Of a DNA stretch of 64,000 bases, positions 36,792 through 46,543 are shown piece by piece (positions within the stretch are counted from its first letter, which is position 1; each line of letters begins with the position of its first letter). Source of the DNA: Streptomyces sp. NBC_00414. GTDB taxonomy: Bacteria; Actinomycetota; Actinomycetes; Streptomycetales; Streptomycetaceae. The stretch is from contig NZ_CP107935.1 of the NCBI RefSeq assembly GCF_036038375.1, positions 1,984,001 through 2,048,000 on the forward strand, given 5' to 3'. A model generated the notes under the pieces. That model searched no databases. It saw only the letters and a list, made by a program, of their open reading frames with translations, and was not told where the DNA came from. Made by a program: the position numbers and the translations under genes.

Positions 36792-37805
36792 TCAGCTCTC
36801 CTTCTTGGCCCTGCTCGGCTGTACCCGCTTCGGCTCGCCCGGCATCTTCGGGTACTCGGGCGGGTACGGCAGGTCGCCCATCCCGTGATCGTGTTCGTCA
36901 CGGTCGGCGAGCTCGAGCAGGGCTTCGAGGGAGTAGGCGTGGTCGTCCATGTCCGCGTGCACGTCGCCGAGTTCGGCGAAGCGCGCGGGCATGGTGACCA
37001 GGTCGAAGTCCCGGGGTACGGCCTCGCCGACCTCCTCCCAGGTGAGGGGCGCCGACACCGGCGCGTGCGGGCGGGGGCGTACCGAATAGGCGGAGGCGAT
37101 GGTGCGGTCGCGAGCGGTCTGGTTGTAGTCGACGAAGATCTTCTCGCCCCGTTCCTCCTTCCACCAGGCCGTGGTCACCTGATCCGGCATCCTGCGCTCC
37201 AGCTCCCGTCCGACGGCGATCGCGGCCCGGCGGACCTGGGTGAACGTCCAGCGCGGCGCGATCGGCACGAAGACGTGCAGGCCCCGGCCGCCGGACGTCT
37301 TGGGAAAGCCGCGCAGATCCCCGTACGCGTGGAGCACCTCGCGCAGCTCATGGGCGGCGCGCACCGCGTCGGCGTAGTCGGTGCCCGGTTGCGGGTCGAG
37401 GTCGATGCGCAGTTCGTCGGGCCGGTCGACGTCGTCGCGGCGCACGGGCCAGGGGTGGAAGGTCAGCGTGCCGAACTGGGCGGCCCACAGGACGGCGGCG
37501 ACCTCGGTGGGGCACATCTCGTCGGCGCTGCGGCCGCTCGGGAAGGCGATGTGCGCGGTGGGGATCCAGTCGGGCATGTTCTTCGGCGCCCGTTTCTGGA
37601 AGAAGGACTCGCCGCCGACCCCGTCCGGGTAGCGCTCCAGGGTCGTGGGCCGGTTCCGCAGCGCGCGCAGGATTCCGGGGCCGACCGCGAGGTAGTACCG
37701 CGCGAGGTCCAGCTTCGTGAAGCCGCGCTCCGGGAAGAAGACCTTGTCCGGGCTGGACAGCCGTACCGTCCTGCCCGCCGCCTCCAGCTCCACCGCGTCT
37801 GCCAT
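36792..37805 (-). CDS. ligD: LigD-type NHEJ DNA polymerase/primase domain protein
   Basis: Stand-alone polymerase domain of bacterial non-homologous end joining, able to fill or add nucleotides at double-strand breaks. The 337 residues carry the archaeo-eukaryotic primase motifs: metal-binding RIDLDPQPG (near 140), SGGRGLHVFVPI (near 180) and the basic RTIASAYSVRP region. Unlike Mycobacterium LigD, no ligase or nuclease is fused; the ligase is the divergent neighbour, 93 bases away. ATG 37805 gives the canonical start MADAVELEAAGRTVRLSSPDK. A Ku gene is not in this window. Confidence 0.9.
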   Translation of the reverse strand: MADAVELEAAGRTVRLSSPDKVFFPERGFTKLDLARYYLAVGPGILRALRNRPTTLERYPDGVGGESFFQKRAPKNMPDWIPTAHIAFPSGRSADEMCPTEVAAVLWAAQFGTLTFHPWPVRRDDVDRPDELRIDLDPQPGTDYADAVRAAHELREVLHAYGDLRGFPKTSGGRGLHVFVPIAPRWTFTQVRRAAIAVGRELERRMPDQVTTAWWKEERGEKIFVDYNQTARDRTIASAYSVRPRPHAPVSAPLTWEEVGEAVPRDFDLVTMPARFAELGDVHADMDDHAYSLEALLELADRDEHDHGMGDLPYPPEYPKMPGEPKRVQPSRAKKES

Positions 37806-37898
37806 GCGAGCCACGGTAGGCGCACCGCGTATACCTCGCACATCAGGATCCAAGGTGCACATCGGGCGAATCTTCGCCGGTCCGCGCAGAATCGGAGC

Positions 37899-38969
37899 AT
37901 GGATCTGCCGGTGATGCCGCCCGTGAAGCCCATGCTCGCCAAGTCCGCGGCGCGGATTCCACCGGGCATGCACTACGAGGCGAAGTGGGACGGGTTCCGG
38001 GCGATCGTCTTCCGCGACGGGGACGAGGTCGAGATCGGGAGCCGTAACACGAAGTCGCTGGTCAGGTACTTCCCCGAGCTCGTCGAGGCACTGCGGGAGC
38101 GGTTGCCGGAGCGCTGCGTGGTGGACGGTGAAATCGTGATCGCGCGGGGCGGACGGCTCGACTTCGACGCCCTCTCCGAGCGCATCCATCCGGCGGCCTC
38201 CCGGGTGAAGACGCTCTCGGAGCGCAATCCCGCGTCGTTCGTGGCGTTCGACCTGCTCGCGCTGGCCGACGAGTCGTTGCTGGACGTCCCCCTGTCCGAC
38301 CGGCGGGCCCTGCTGGAGACGGCACTGTCCGACAGCACGGCTCATGTGCACGTGGCGCCGGCGACGACAGACATCGAGGTGGCGCGACGGTGGTTCGAGC
38401 AGTACGAGGGCGCCGGACTGGACGGAGTGGTCGCCAAGCCGCTCACGCTGCGCTACGGGCAGGACGAGCGGCTGATGTTCAAGATCAAGCACGAGCGCAC
38501 GGCGGACGTGGTGGTCGCGGGCTACCGGCTCCACAAGAGCGGGCCCGTCGTCGGTTCGCTGCTCCTCGGCCTGCATGACACCGAGGGCACCTTGCAGCAC
38601 GTGGGGGTGTGCGCGGCCTTCACGATGAAGCGGCGCGAGGAGCTGATCGCGGAGCTGGCCCCGCTGCTGATGGAGTCGGCCGCCGGGCACCCGTGGGCGG
38701 CGTGGGCCGAGGAGTCGGCGCACGAGTCGGCGCGACTGCCGGGCGCGCCCAGCCGGTGGACGGGCAAGAAGGACCTCTCCTGGGTGCCGCTGCGGCCGGA
38801 GCTGGTGTGCGAGGTGGCGTACGAGCACATGGAGAACGGTGAGCGCTTCCGGCACATGGCGCGTTTCCGCCGCTGGCGCCCCGACCGCACGCCGGAGAGC
38901 TGCACCTACGCCCAGCTGGAGGAGCCGGTCGGCTACGACCTGGCCGACATCCTGGGACCGCAGGGCTGA
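37899..38969 (+). CDS. ATP-dependent DNA ligase (NHEJ type)
   Basis: Seals DNA breaks with ATP. The 356 residues have the nucleotidyltransferase motifs in order: motif I EAKWDGFRA with the adenylated Lys near 30, GSRNTKS, VVDGEIV, FVAFDLLA, GLDGVVAKP, and motif V MFKIKHERTADVVV, followed by the OB-fold (PLRPELVCEVAYEHMENG). Length matches LigC/LigD ligase cores. GGAG precedes ATG 37899. It is divergently paired with the LigD polymerase gene, suggesting joint control of the end-joining pair. Confidence 0.93.
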   Translation: MDLPVMPPVKPMLAKSAARIPPGMHYEAKWDGFRAIVFRDGDEVEIGSRNTKSLVRYFPELVEALRERLPERCVVDGEIVIARGGRLDFDALSERIHPAASRVKTLSERNPASFVAFDLLALADESLLDVPLSDRRALLETALSDSTAHVHVAPATTDIEVARRWFEQYEGAGLDGVVAKPLTLRYGQDERLMFKIKHERTADVVVAGYRLHKSGPVVGSLLLGLHDTEGTLQHVGVCAAFTMKRREELIAELAPLLMESAAGHPWAAWAEESAHESARLPGAPSRWTGKKDLSWVPLRPELVCEVAYEHMENGERFRHMARFRRWRPDRTPESCTYAQLEEPVGYDLADILGPQG

Positions 38970-38977
38970 ACGGCCCC

Positions 38978-39019
38978 GCCGACTTGCGCCTTCCGGGCGA
39001 ACACGTCCAAGTCGGCTTT
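38978..39019 (+). terminator. Terminator after the DNA ligase gene
   Basis: GCCGACTTG (38978-38986) and CAAGTCGGC (39008-39016) form a nine-pair stem nine bases after the ligase stop, followed by TTT. The 21-base loop is longer than usual. Confidence 0.55.
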
Positions 39020-39254
39020 CCGGCTCCGCCCCGGCCTCGGCGCCCCGGCGGCCTCGATCCGAACTCCCCCCAACGCCCTTACCGAGCGGGCCGGTTGGGT
39101 ACGGAACCCGCGTGGGCCGGAAGCGTCGCTCCGTGACACCGCCGGCCGGACCGCCTCGGGCTCACGCCCGCGCCCATGACCCGCTCGGACCAGCGCACGC
39201 CTTCGATCCTGGCTCATTGGGTACGTACCTATTGAACCTATAACCTGAAAAACG

Positions 39255-40283
39255 ATGAAACGGGGCATGGTGGGCACGGTGCGCATGAGACGGACGGGGC
39301 GTTCGAGACGCTCAGCCATGACGACGACGCTGCTGGCCACCCTGCTGGTGGGCGCCGCGGCGACAGCCTGCACGAACGGTGATCCCCTCGACGACAAACA
39401 ACGCGGGAACATGCCGCCCCGCGCCGACAGCACCGGGGACACCAGCGCCCCGGCGAGCCCGGCGCCCCGCGCCGCCTCCCCGCTCGCGGTGAAGATCGAC
39501 AACGTGCCGGGCGCCCGGCCGCAGACGGGCCTGGACGCCGCGGACGTCGTGTACGCCGAGCAGGTCGAGGGCGGGCTCAGCCGGCTGATGGCGGTGTTCG
39601 CGACGCGGTTGCCGGACGCCGTCGGCCCCGTACGCAGTGCGCGCGAGTCGGACCTGGAGCTGCTGCGCCAGTTCCACGAGCCGACGCTCGCCTTCTCGGG
39701 GGCACAGAAGAAGCTGCTGCCGCTGATCGACGAGGCGCCGCTGCGGACCGCCCTGCCGGAGGAGCGGGCGAACGCGTACTACCGGGGCACCGACAAGCCC
39801 CAGCCGCACAACCTCTATGTGCGCCCCAACCGGCTGCTGGCGTCCGCACCGGGGGCCGACGCGCTGACGACGGGCTTCCGGTACGGCACCGCGCCCGCGG
39901 GAGGCACCGCCGAGAGCACGCGCACGGTCCGCTTCCCGGAGGCCCGCTTCACCTTCGACTGGTCCGGGGACCGGCAGCGCTGGCTGGTGTCGATGGACGG
40001 CACGCCGACGGTGACGACCGGCGGGAAGCGGGTGGCCGCCTCCACGGTCGTCGTGCAGTACGTGAACATCCGCACGTCGCGGTACCACGACTATCTCGGC
40101 AACTACACGCCCTACACGGAGACGGTCGGCTCGGGCACGGCGAAGGTGCTGCGTGACGGCAAGGCCTTCGACGCGACCTGGAAGCGGCCCCTCGCCAAGG
40201 GAGGCACGGAGTTCACGGCGGCGGACGGCACGCCGATGAACTTCGCCGAGGGTCAGGTGTGGGTGGTGTTCGCGAAGGCGTGA
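39255..40283 (+). CDS. DUF3048 domain lipoprotein (YerB-like)
   Basis: A 342-residue membrane-anchored extracytoplasmic protein. After a basic head, the hydrophobic signal ends in a lipobox Cys (GAAATACTNG, near residue 39), followed by a Pro/Ala/Ser-rich linker and then the DUF3048 fold (PLAVKIDNVPGARPQTGLDAADVVYAEQVEGG, GPVRSARESDLELLRQF, and a C-terminal YTPYTETVGSGTAKVLRDGK). The molecular role of the family is not established; Bacillus YerB is the named relative. The ribosome site at ATG 39255 is weak and starts at 39267 or 39285 are possible. Confidence 0.87.
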   Translation: MKRGMVGTVRMRRTGRSRRSAMTTTLLATLLVGAAATACTNGDPLDDKQRGNMPPRADSTGDTSAPASPAPRAASPLAVKIDNVPGARPQTGLDAADVVYAEQVEGGLSRLMAVFATRLPDAVGPVRSARESDLELLRQFHEPTLAFSGAQKKLLPLIDEAPLRTALPEERANAYYRGTDKPQPHNLYVRPNRLLASAPGADALTTGFRYGTAPAGGTAESTRTVRFPEARFTFDWSGDRQRWLVSMDGTPTVTTGGKRVAASTVVVQYVNIRTSRYHDYLGNYTPYTETVGSGTAKVLRDGKAFDATWKRPLAKGGTEFTAADGTPMNFAEGQVWVVFAKA

Positions 40284-40343
40284 CCCACTGCTCCGCAGCC
40301 GGCCGGCGTATCGCCTTCGTCCGCGGGTGCGTCGTGGCCGGTC

Positions 40344-40400
40344 GCGCAGTTCCCCGCGCCCCCAAGAGATTGCGCCGTTCCCCGCGCCCCTGAAAGGGCG
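40344..40400 (+). repeat. Dispersed repeat, two copies between DUF3048 and pcaV genes
   Basis: Copies at 40344-40363 (GCGCAGTTCCCCGCGCCCCC) and 40372-40400 (GCGCCGTTCCCCGCGCCCCT), 28 bases apart, between the converging ends of the DUF3048 and MarR genes. Confidence 0.85.
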
Positions 40401-40470
40401 CCCTTCGGCGGCGCGGCCGGCCCCCACCGGACCTGCAGACGACAACGGACCCCACCGCGCCCTCGCCCCG

Positions 40471-40947
40471 TCAGGGCGCCCGGCTGACAACCGGCTCCCC
40501 CGCGGCACCCGGATTGCGCAGACCCTCCGCCGCGTCCGATACGCGCTGGATCAGATCGAAGAAGAGTGCCTGCTCCTCCCCGGAGAGCGGGGCGAGGAAG
40601 ACCTGGTTCATCCGAGCCGTCCGCACGGTCAGCTTGCGATGGACGCGCAGCCCCTCGTCCGTGAGGCGCAGCAGGGAACGGCGGCCGTCCTGGGGGTCGC
40701 GGACCTTGTCCAGGAGTCCGCGCCGCCCCAGCCGGCTGATGACCTCCGCGATGGTGGACCGGTCGAGCCCCACCCGCTCCCCTACGGTGCGCTGGTCGAG
40801 GCCGGGCTCGGCGACGAGCGCGTTCAGGACCGCGAACTGGGGCGAGGTGATCTCCTCGGAGACCATCGTGTTCCACAGCAGGTAGTGCGCCTGCTGCAGC
40901 CGCCGGGCCAGGTGCCCGGGGTGGGTGGAGAGGTCCACCGCGGCCAT
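40471..40947 (-). CDS. pcaV: MarR family repressor of the protocatechuate operon (PcaV-like)
   Basis: A 158-residue winged-helix repressor. HTH segment: LDQRTVGERVGLDRSTIAEVISRL; wing: VRDPQDGRRSLLRLTDEG. GAGGAG lies correctly before ATG 40947. It is divergent from pcaI with a 207-base gap that carries a symmetric operator candidate, which matches the known S. coelicolor arrangement where PcaV represses the pca operon and is released by protocatechuate. Assignment rests on position and family; ligand residues were not compared. Confidence 0.9.
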   Translation of the reverse strand: MAAVDLSTHPGHLARRLQQAHYLLWNTMVSEEITSPQFAVLNALVAEPGLDQRTVGERVGLDRSTIAEVISRLGRRGLLDKVRDPQDGRRSLLRLTDEGLRVHRKLTVRTARMNQVFLAPLSGEEQALFFDLIQRVSDAAEGLRNPGAAGEPVVSRAP

Positions 40948-40959
40948 AAGCGCTCCTCA

Positions 40960-40980
40960 ATCGTTGGTGCACTGAACGAT
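40960..40980. promoter_or_regulatory. Probable PcaV operator
   Basis: ATCGTT-9-AACGAT, a perfect six-base inverted repeat, starts 13 bases before the pcaV start codon in the pcaV/pcaI divergent region. Its place allows repression of pcaV itself and of the pca operon. Confidence 0.6.
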
Positions 40981-41154
40981 AGCGGCCAGCGACGCTCCCC
41001 GTCCCGAATCAGCGATGATTCTCTGACCTGCGATGTCAACGAGGGTCTTGACGGTTCACGGCCGGAATGGCAGCGTGTTCGAAACCTCGTAGAAATAGTC
41101 AGTGCCCTGATTAATCGGGGCCGCAGGACGCTCGGGAGAGATGGGGCTTCGCAG

Positions 41155-41937
41155 ATGGACAAGGTGGTCTCCACAGCCGCCGAGGCTGTGGCCGACGTAC
41201 CCGACGGCGCGACACTCGCCGTCGGCGGTTTCGGTCTCAGCGGTGTGCCGAACGTGACGATCGAGGCGCTCCACGAGCGCGGGGTCACCGGCCTGGGCGT
41301 GGTGTCCAACAACTGCGGGGCCATGGAGTCCGGCCTGGCGGTCCTGCTGGCGGCGGGCCGTATCGCCCGGGTCACCGGCTCGTACATCGGGGCGAACAAG
41401 GAGTTCGCCCGGCAGTACCTGGGCGGGGAGCTGGAGGTCGAGATGATCCCGCAGGGCACCCTGGCCGAGCGGCTGCGGGCGGGTGGCGCAGGCATCCCCG
41501 CCTTCTACACGCCGGCCGGTGTGGGCACACAGGTCGCCGACGGCGGACTGCCCTGGCGCTACGACGGCAACGGCGGCGTCGCGCTGGCCTCGCCGCCCAA
41601 GGAGGTACGGGACTTCGACGGCACCCCGTACGTGCTGGAGCGCGGTATCCGCACCGACTTCGCCCTGGTGCGGGCCGCCAGGGGCGACCGGCACGGGAAC
41701 CTCGTCTTCAACAAGTCCTCCCGCAACTTCAACCCCCTCGCGGCGATGGCCGGACGGGTGACCATCGCGGAGGTGGAGGAGCTCGTGGAACCCGGCGAGA
41801 TCGATCCGGACGCGGTGCACCTGCCGGGCATCTTCGTGCAGCGGGTCGTCGCGCTCACCCCGGAGCAGGCGGGCGCCAAACTGATCGAGAAGCGGACCGT
41901 CTCGGCGCCCGCGGCAGAGGGGACGGTGGGCCGGTAA
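41155..41937 (+). CDS. pcaI: 3-oxoadipate CoA-transferase subunit A
   Basis: Alpha subunit of the enzyme moving CoA from succinyl-CoA to 3-oxoadipate, the penultimate step of the beta-ketoadipate pathway. The 260 residues show the class I CoA-transferase A motif ([17 protein letters not shown], residues 24-40) and [38 protein letters not shown] sequence. The C-terminal tail after residue 230 is a short extension. Its stop shares one base with the pcaJ start (TAATG), so the two subunits are translated in step. It is the first gene of the operon. Confidence 0.94.
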   Translation: MDKVVSTAAEAVADVPDGATLAVGGFGLSGVPNVTIEALHERGVTGLGVVSNNCGAMESGLAVLLAAGRIARVTGSYIGANKEFARQYLGGELEVEMIPQGTLAERLRAGGAGIPAFYTPAGVGTQVADGGLPWRYDGNGGVALASPPKEVRDFDGTPYVLERGIRTDFALVRAARGDRHGNLVFNKSSRNFNPLAAMAGRVTIAEVEELVEPGEIDPDAVHLPGIFVQRVVALTPEQAGAKLIEKRTVSAPAAEGTVGR

Positions 41938-42608
41938 TGGCCTGGAGCAGGGAAGAGATGGCCGCCCGCGCCGCGCGCGAACTGGCCGACGGTCAGTACG
42001 TGAACCTGGGCATCGGGCTGCCGACGCTGATCCCCAACTACCTCCCCCGGGACGTGGAGGTGATCCTGGAGTCGGAGAACGGCATCCTGGGCACCGGCCC
42101 GTACCCGACCGAGGAGCAGGTCGACCCGGACCTGATCAACGCGGGCAAGGAGACCGTCACGGTCCTGCCCGGTGCCTCCTACTTCGACTCCTCGCTGTCG
42201 TTCGGGATGATCCGCGGCGGGCACATAGACGTCGCCGTCCTCGGCGCGATGCAGGTCTCCGCGGGCGGCGACCTGGCGAACTGGGCCGTGCCCGGCAAGA
42301 TGATCACCGGCATCGGCGGGGCCATGGACCTGGTGCACGGCGCCCGTACCGTGATCGTCGTGATGACCCACACCGCCAAGGACGGGTCACCGAAGGTCCT
42401 CGACGCGTGCACGCTGCCGCTCACCGGCAAAGCCTGTGTCAACCGGATCATCACCGACCTCGGTGTCCTGGACGTCACCGACGAGGCTTTGGTACTTGTC
42501 GAAACGGCGCCCGGTGTCACGGTCGATGAAGTCGTGGCGAAGACTGCCGCCAAGGTCCGTATCGCCGAAGAGCTCGTCGAGGAGCTCACCGAGGAGAAAC
42601 AGCCGTGA
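41937..42608 (+). CDS. pcaJ: 3-oxoadipate CoA-transferase subunit B
   Basis: Beta subunit, carrying the catalytic glutamate in the ESENGILG motif (near residue 50), with [12 protein letters not shown] and the glycine-rich [20 protein letters not shown]. The 223 residues are of usual length. It overlaps pcaI by one base and pcaF by four (GTGA), consistent with a tightly coupled operon. Confidence 0.94.
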   Translation: MAWSREEMAARAARELADGQYVNLGIGLPTLIPNYLPRDVEVILESENGILGTGPYPTEEQVDPDLINAGKETVTVLPGASYFDSSLSFGMIRGGHIDVAVLGAMQVSAGGDLANWAVPGKMITGIGGAMDLVHGARTVIVVMTHTAKDGSPKVLDACTLPLTGKACVNRIITDLGVLDVTDEALVLVETAPGVTVDEVVAKTAAKVRIAEELVEELTEEKQP

Positions 42609-43807
42609 AGGACGTCTACATCGTCGACGCCGTCCGTACCCCGTTCGGCAAGTACAACGGAAGCCTCGCCGCCGTCCGCCCGGACGACCTGGCCGCCCAC
42701 GCCCTGCGCGAACTCCTGGCCCGTACGCCGGAGTTGGACCCGGCCCGGATCGACGACGTGTACTTCGGCAACGCGAACGGCGCCGGTGAGGAGAACCGCA
42801 ACGTCGCCCGCATGGCGGGCCTGCTCGCCGGTCTGCCCACCTCCGTACCGGGCGTGAGCGTCAACCGGCTGTGCGCCTCCGGCCTTGAGGCCGTCATCCA
42901 GGCCGCCCGCGCCATCGCGCTCGGCGACGCCTCCGTCGCCCTCGCCGGCGGTGTCGAATCGATGACCCGCGCCCCCTACGTCCTGCCGAAGAGCGACCGG
43001 CCCTTCCCCGCCGGGCACACCGAGCTGTACTCCACCACCCTCGGCTGGCGCATGGTCAACCCGAAGATGGACCCGCAGTGGACCATCCCGCTCGGCGAGT
43101 CCGCCGAACTCATCGCCGACAAGCACAAGATCAGCCGTGAGCAGCAGGACGAGTTCGCCCTGGCCAGCCACCGCAAGGCAGCCGCCGCCCAGGCCGCGGG
43201 CCTCTTCGACGGCGAGATCGCCGCCGTCTCCATCCCGCAGCGCAAGGGCGACCCGGTGCCCTTCGGTGCCGACGAATGCGTACGCGCCGACGCCTCCCTC
43301 CCCGCGATGGCCCGGCTCAAGCCGTCGTTCCGCACCGAGGGCGGTACGGTCACCGCGGGCAACGCCTCCCCGCTCAACGACGGCGCCGCGGCCCTGCTCC
43401 TCGTGGACGAGGAGGGCCTGGCGGCCACCGGTCGCGAACCCCTCGCACGGGTCTCCGCGTCCGGCGTCTCCGCGCTCGACCCCGACTACTTCGGGCTCGC
43501 CCCCGTCGAGGCCGTCAACCGAGCACTCGCCAAGGCGGGCAAGACCTTTGACGACCTGTCGACTCTCGAACTGAACGAGGCATTCGCCGCCCAGGTCCTC
43601 GGCTGCGTCGCCGAGTGGCCCGAGTTCGACCCGGCCGTCCTCAACCCGCAGGGCGGGGCCATCGCCCTCGGCCACCCCCTCGGCGCCTCCGGAGCCCGCC
43701 TCGCCGGGACCGTAGCCCACCAACTGGCCCGCAAGGGATCGGGAGTCGGCGTCGCCACCCTCTGCATCGGCGTCGGCCAGGGCCTCGCCCTCGTACTGGA
43801 GCGTTAG
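42605..43807 (+). CDS. pcaF: 3-oxoadipyl-CoA thiolase
   Basis: Cleaves 3-oxoadipyl-CoA to succinyl-CoA and acetyl-CoA, ending the pathway. The 400 residues have catalytic Cys in [13 protein letters not shown] (near 90), His in [15 protein letters not shown] (near 356) and Cys in TLCIGVGQG (near 387). Opening [18 protein letters not shown] is typical of PcaF. It follows pcaJ with overlapping start and stop codons. Distinguished from the FadA at 8.6 kb by context. Confidence 0.93.
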   Translation: MKDVYIVDAVRTPFGKYNGSLAAVRPDDLAAHALRELLARTPELDPARIDDVYFGNANGAGEENRNVARMAGLLAGLPTSVPGVSVNRLCASGLEAVIQAARAIALGDASVALAGGVESMTRAPYVLPKSDRPFPAGHTELYSTTLGWRMVNPKMDPQWTIPLGESAELIADKHKISREQQDEFALASHRKAAAAQAAGLFDGEIAAVSIPQRKGDPVPFGADECVRADASLPAMARLKPSFRTEGGTVTAGNASPLNDGAAALLLVDEEGLAATGREPLARVSASGVSALDPDYFGLAPVEAVNRALAKAGKTFDDLSTLELNEAFAAQVLGCVAEWPEFDPAVLNPQGGAIALGHPLGASGARLAGTVAHQLARKGSGVGVATLCIGVGQGLALVLER

Positions 43808-43815
43808 GAACTCTC

Positions 43816-44586
43816 ATGGCTCTCACCCAGTCGGACATCGACACGGAGATCAAGGACCAGCAGGACGCGTACGACAAGGCGGTCGCCGGTGGCGCCCCGG
43901 TCCTCGACCACCCGCGACGCGACTACGCCCCGTACCGCAGTTCGCTGTTGCGGCATCCGAAACGGCCGCTGGTCGCCGTGAGCGGCGGCGATCCGGAGAC
44001 CGTCGAGCTGTCGGGTCCCGTGTTCGGCGTCACCGACATCACCGACCACGACAGCGACCTGACCATCCATCACCGGGGCGAGCCGATCGGCGAGCGGATG
44101 ACCGTCTCGGGCCGGCTGCTCGACCGCGACGGCCGCCCCGTGCGCGGCCAGCTCGTCGAGATCTGGCAGGCCAACGCCGCCGGCCGGTACGCCCATCTGC
44201 GCGAGCAGCACCCGGCGCCGCTCGACCCCAACTTCACCGGCGTGGGACGGACTCTGACGGACGATCAGGGCCGGTACTCGTTCACGACGATCAAGCCCGG
44301 TCCGTACCCGTGGGGCAACCACACCAACGCGTGGCGCCCCGCGCACATCCACTTCTCCGTCTTCGGCTCGGCGTTCACCCAGCGGCTCGTGACGCAGATG
44401 TACTTCCCCAGCGATCCGCTGTTCCGGTACGACCCGATCCTGCGGTCCGTGACGGACGAGGCGGCCCGCAACCGGCTGGTCGCCGCGTACGACCACGACC
44501 TGTCGCGGCCCGAGTTCTCGATGGGTTACGCCTGGGACATCGTCCTCGACGGTCCCTCCGCCACCTGGATCGAGGAAGGCCGGTGA
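43816..44586 (+). CDS. pcaH: Protocatechuate 3,4-dioxygenase beta subunit
   Basis: Iron-bearing subunit that cleaves protocatechuate between its hydroxyls to 3-carboxymuconate. In 256 residues the four Fe(III) ligands are visible: Tyr in AAGRYAHLREQ, Tyr in KPGPYPWGNH and the two His of RPAHIHFSVFG. AGGA is spaced well before ATG 43816, nine bases after pcaF. The alpha subunit follows with overlapping codons; together they form the alpha-beta oligomer. Confidence 0.95.
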   Translation: MALTQSDIDTEIKDQQDAYDKAVAGGAPVLDHPRRDYAPYRSSLLRHPKRPLVAVSGGDPETVELSGPVFGVTDITDHDSDLTIHHRGEPIGERMTVSGRLLDRDGRPVRGQLVEIWQANAAGRYAHLREQHPAPLDPNFTGVGRTLTDDQGRYSFTTIKPGPYPWGNHTNAWRPAHIHFSVFGSAFTQRLVTQMYFPSDPLFRYDPILRSVTDEAARNRLVAAYDHDLSRPEFSMGYAWDIVLDGPSATWIEEGR

Positions 44587-45161
44587 CCATGGCCGAGCGA
44601 CTGCTCCCCACCCCGTCCCACACCATCGGCCCGTTCTACGGGCACGCCCTCCCCTTTCCCGACGGCGACCGAATAGCCCCCCAGGGCCACCCGGACGCGA
44701 TCAGCCTGCACGGGTACGTGTTCGACGGCGCGGGCACGCCGGTCCCCGACGCCCTGCTCGACTTCTGGCAGGCCGCCCCCGACGGCTCGCTGACGGGGGC
44801 CCCCGGTTCGATGCGGCGCGATCCGTCGACCGGCGGCTTCGTGGGCCGCAACGGCGTCGACTTCACGGGGTACGGGCGGGTCCCCACCGACTCCGACGGG
44901 CGCTACGCGCTCCACACGCTGGTGCCGGGCAACTCCGGGCTGCCGTACATCAGTGTGTGCGTGTTCGCCCGCGGGCTGACGCACCACCTCTTCACCCGCG
45001 CCTACCTCGCCGACGGGCCTGACCCGCTGCTCGACTCGCTGCCGGCCGAGCGGCGCGCCACGCTGATCGCCACCCAGGGGACGAACGGGATCAACCGGAC
45101 GTACCGTTTCGACATCCGTCTTCAGGGCGAAGGCGAAACGGTCTTCCTGGAGTTCCAGTGA
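44583..45161 (+). CDS. pcaG: Protocatechuate 3,4-dioxygenase alpha subunit
   Basis: Non-catalytic partner of PcaH with the same beta fold but without the iron ligand set. The 192 residues include TPSHTIGPFYGHALPF, LHGYVFDGAGTPVPDALLDFWQA and TYRFDIRLQGEGETVFLEF. GTG 44583 overlaps the pcaH stop (GTGA); ATG 44589 two codons later, nine bases from GGAAGG, is an equally good start. It overlaps pcaB by four bases. Confidence 0.94.
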   Translation: MTMAERLLPTPSHTIGPFYGHALPFPDGDRIAPQGHPDAISLHGYVFDGAGTPVPDALLDFWQAAPDGSLTGAPGSMRRDPSTGGFVGRNGVDFTGYGRVPTDSDGRYALHTLVPGNSGLPYISVCVFARGLTHHLFTRAYLADGPDPLLDSLPAERRATLIATQGTNGINRTYRFDIRLQGEGETVFLEFQ

Positions 45162-46543
45162 CAGCAGTCGAACCGACCGGTTCCGCCGGTCCCGGCAGAC
45201 CTGACGGGCCTGATGGGTCCGTCGGGTCCGACGTCGGGCTTCTCGCGCCGGGGCGGGTGGGGTCGGCCGCCGAGGCCGCGACCGGCGACCCCGCCTTCCT
45301 GCGGGCGCTGCTCGACGCGGAGGCGGCGCTCACCCGTGCGCAGGCCTCGCTGGGGCTCGCCCCGGACGAGGCCGCCGCCGCGGTGACCACCGCCGCCGGG
45401 GCGGCGCGTTTCGACGTCCACGCGCTCGCGCTGCGCGCACGGGCCGGCGGCAACCCGGTGATCCCCCTCGTGGCCGACCTGGGCGCGGCGGTCGGCGCCG
45501 GGCACTCCCCGTACGTCCATCGCGGCGCGACCAGCCAGGACATCATGGACACGGCCACCATGCTGGTCGCGGTACGGACGCTGGACCTCGTCCTGGCCGA
45601 CCTCGCCCGTACGGAGCGCGCGCTGGCCCGCCTCGCGCGCGAACACCGGGACACGGTCATGCCGGGGCGGACGCTCACCCAGCACGCCGTCCCCACCACC
45701 TTCGGTCTGAAGGCGGCGGGCTGGCGGTCCCTGGTACTGGACGGCAGGGACCGCGTCCGGGCCGTACGGGACAGCCTGCCGGTCCAACTCGGCGGCGCGG
45801 CGGGCACCTTGGCCGCCTTCGTCGCGTACGGCGCCTCGGACGCGGGCGCGCTCGTCGAGGCGTACGCCCGCGAACTGGGCCTCGCCACGCCGGTGTTGCC
45901 CTGGCACACCCTGCGGACACCGGTCGCCGACCTGGCGGGCGCGCTCGCCTTCACCGCGGGCGCGCTGGGCAAGACGGCCGTCGATGTCCTCACCCTCTCC
46001 CGTACGGAGATCCGCGAACTGAGCGAGGGCACGGGCGGCGGGTCCTCCGCCATGCCGCACAAGGCGAACCCCGTGCGGGCCACGCTGATTTCGGCCGCGG
46101 CCCGCCGGGCGCCCCAGCTCGCGGCGACGCTGTACGGGTCCTTGGCAGCCGAGGACGAACGGCCCGCAGGAGCCTGGCACGCCGAGTGGGAGCCCCTGCG
46201 TGATCTGCTCCGGCTGGTGGGCGGTGCGGCCCGGGACGCGGCCGAGCTGACCGAGGGTCTGCAGGTCCACGCGGACGCGATGCGCGCCCATCTGGACCTC
46301 ACGCACGGCCTGATCGTCTCCGAGCGGCTGTCGGCCGAACTCGCGGCGGTGCTCGGACGTGCCCGCGCCAAGGAGCTGCTCACCGGGGTCGCGCGGCGGG
46401 CCACCTCGGAGAGCCGGCCCCTCGTGGAACTCCTCACCGAGGAGCCCGGGCTGAAGGACGTCGATCTGGTGTCCCTCACCGACCCCACCCAGTACACCGG
46501 CTCCGCGGGAGCCCTCACCGACCGTGCTCTGGAGCGACGTTGA
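45158..46543 (+). CDS. pcaB: 3-carboxy-cis,cis-muconate cycloisomerase
   Basis: Fumarase/aspartase-superfamily enzyme that lactonises 3-carboxymuconate to 4-carboxymuconolactone. The 461 residues have the superfamily signature GGGSSAMPHKANPVRATL (near residue 295) and helix VHRGATSQDIMDTATML. The first 25 residues (Gly/Pro/Asp-rich) precede the conserved LLAPGRVGSAAEAATGDPAFL and may be a disordered extension. It overlaps both pcaG and pcaL by four bases. Confidence 0.94.
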   Translation: MTAVEPTGSAGPGRPDGPDGSVGSDVGLLAPGRVGSAAEAATGDPAFLRALLDAEAALTRAQASLGLAPDEAAAAVTTAAGAARFDVHALALRARAGGNPVIPLVADLGAAVGAGHSPYVHRGATSQDIMDTATMLVAVRTLDLVLADLARTERALARLAREHRDTVMPGRTLTQHAVPTTFGLKAAGWRSLVLDGRDRVRAVRDSLPVQLGGAAGTLAAFVAYGASDAGALVEAYARELGLATPVLPWHTLRTPVADLAGALAFTAGALGKTAVDVLTLSRTEIRELSEGTGGGSSAMPHKANPVRATLISAAARRAPQLAATLYGSLAAEDERPAGAWHAEWEPLRDLLRLVGGAARDAAELTEGLQVHADAMRAHLDLTHGLIVSERLSAELAAVLGRARAKELLTGVARRATSESRPLVELLTEEPGLKDVDLVSLTDPTQYTGSAGALTDRALERR

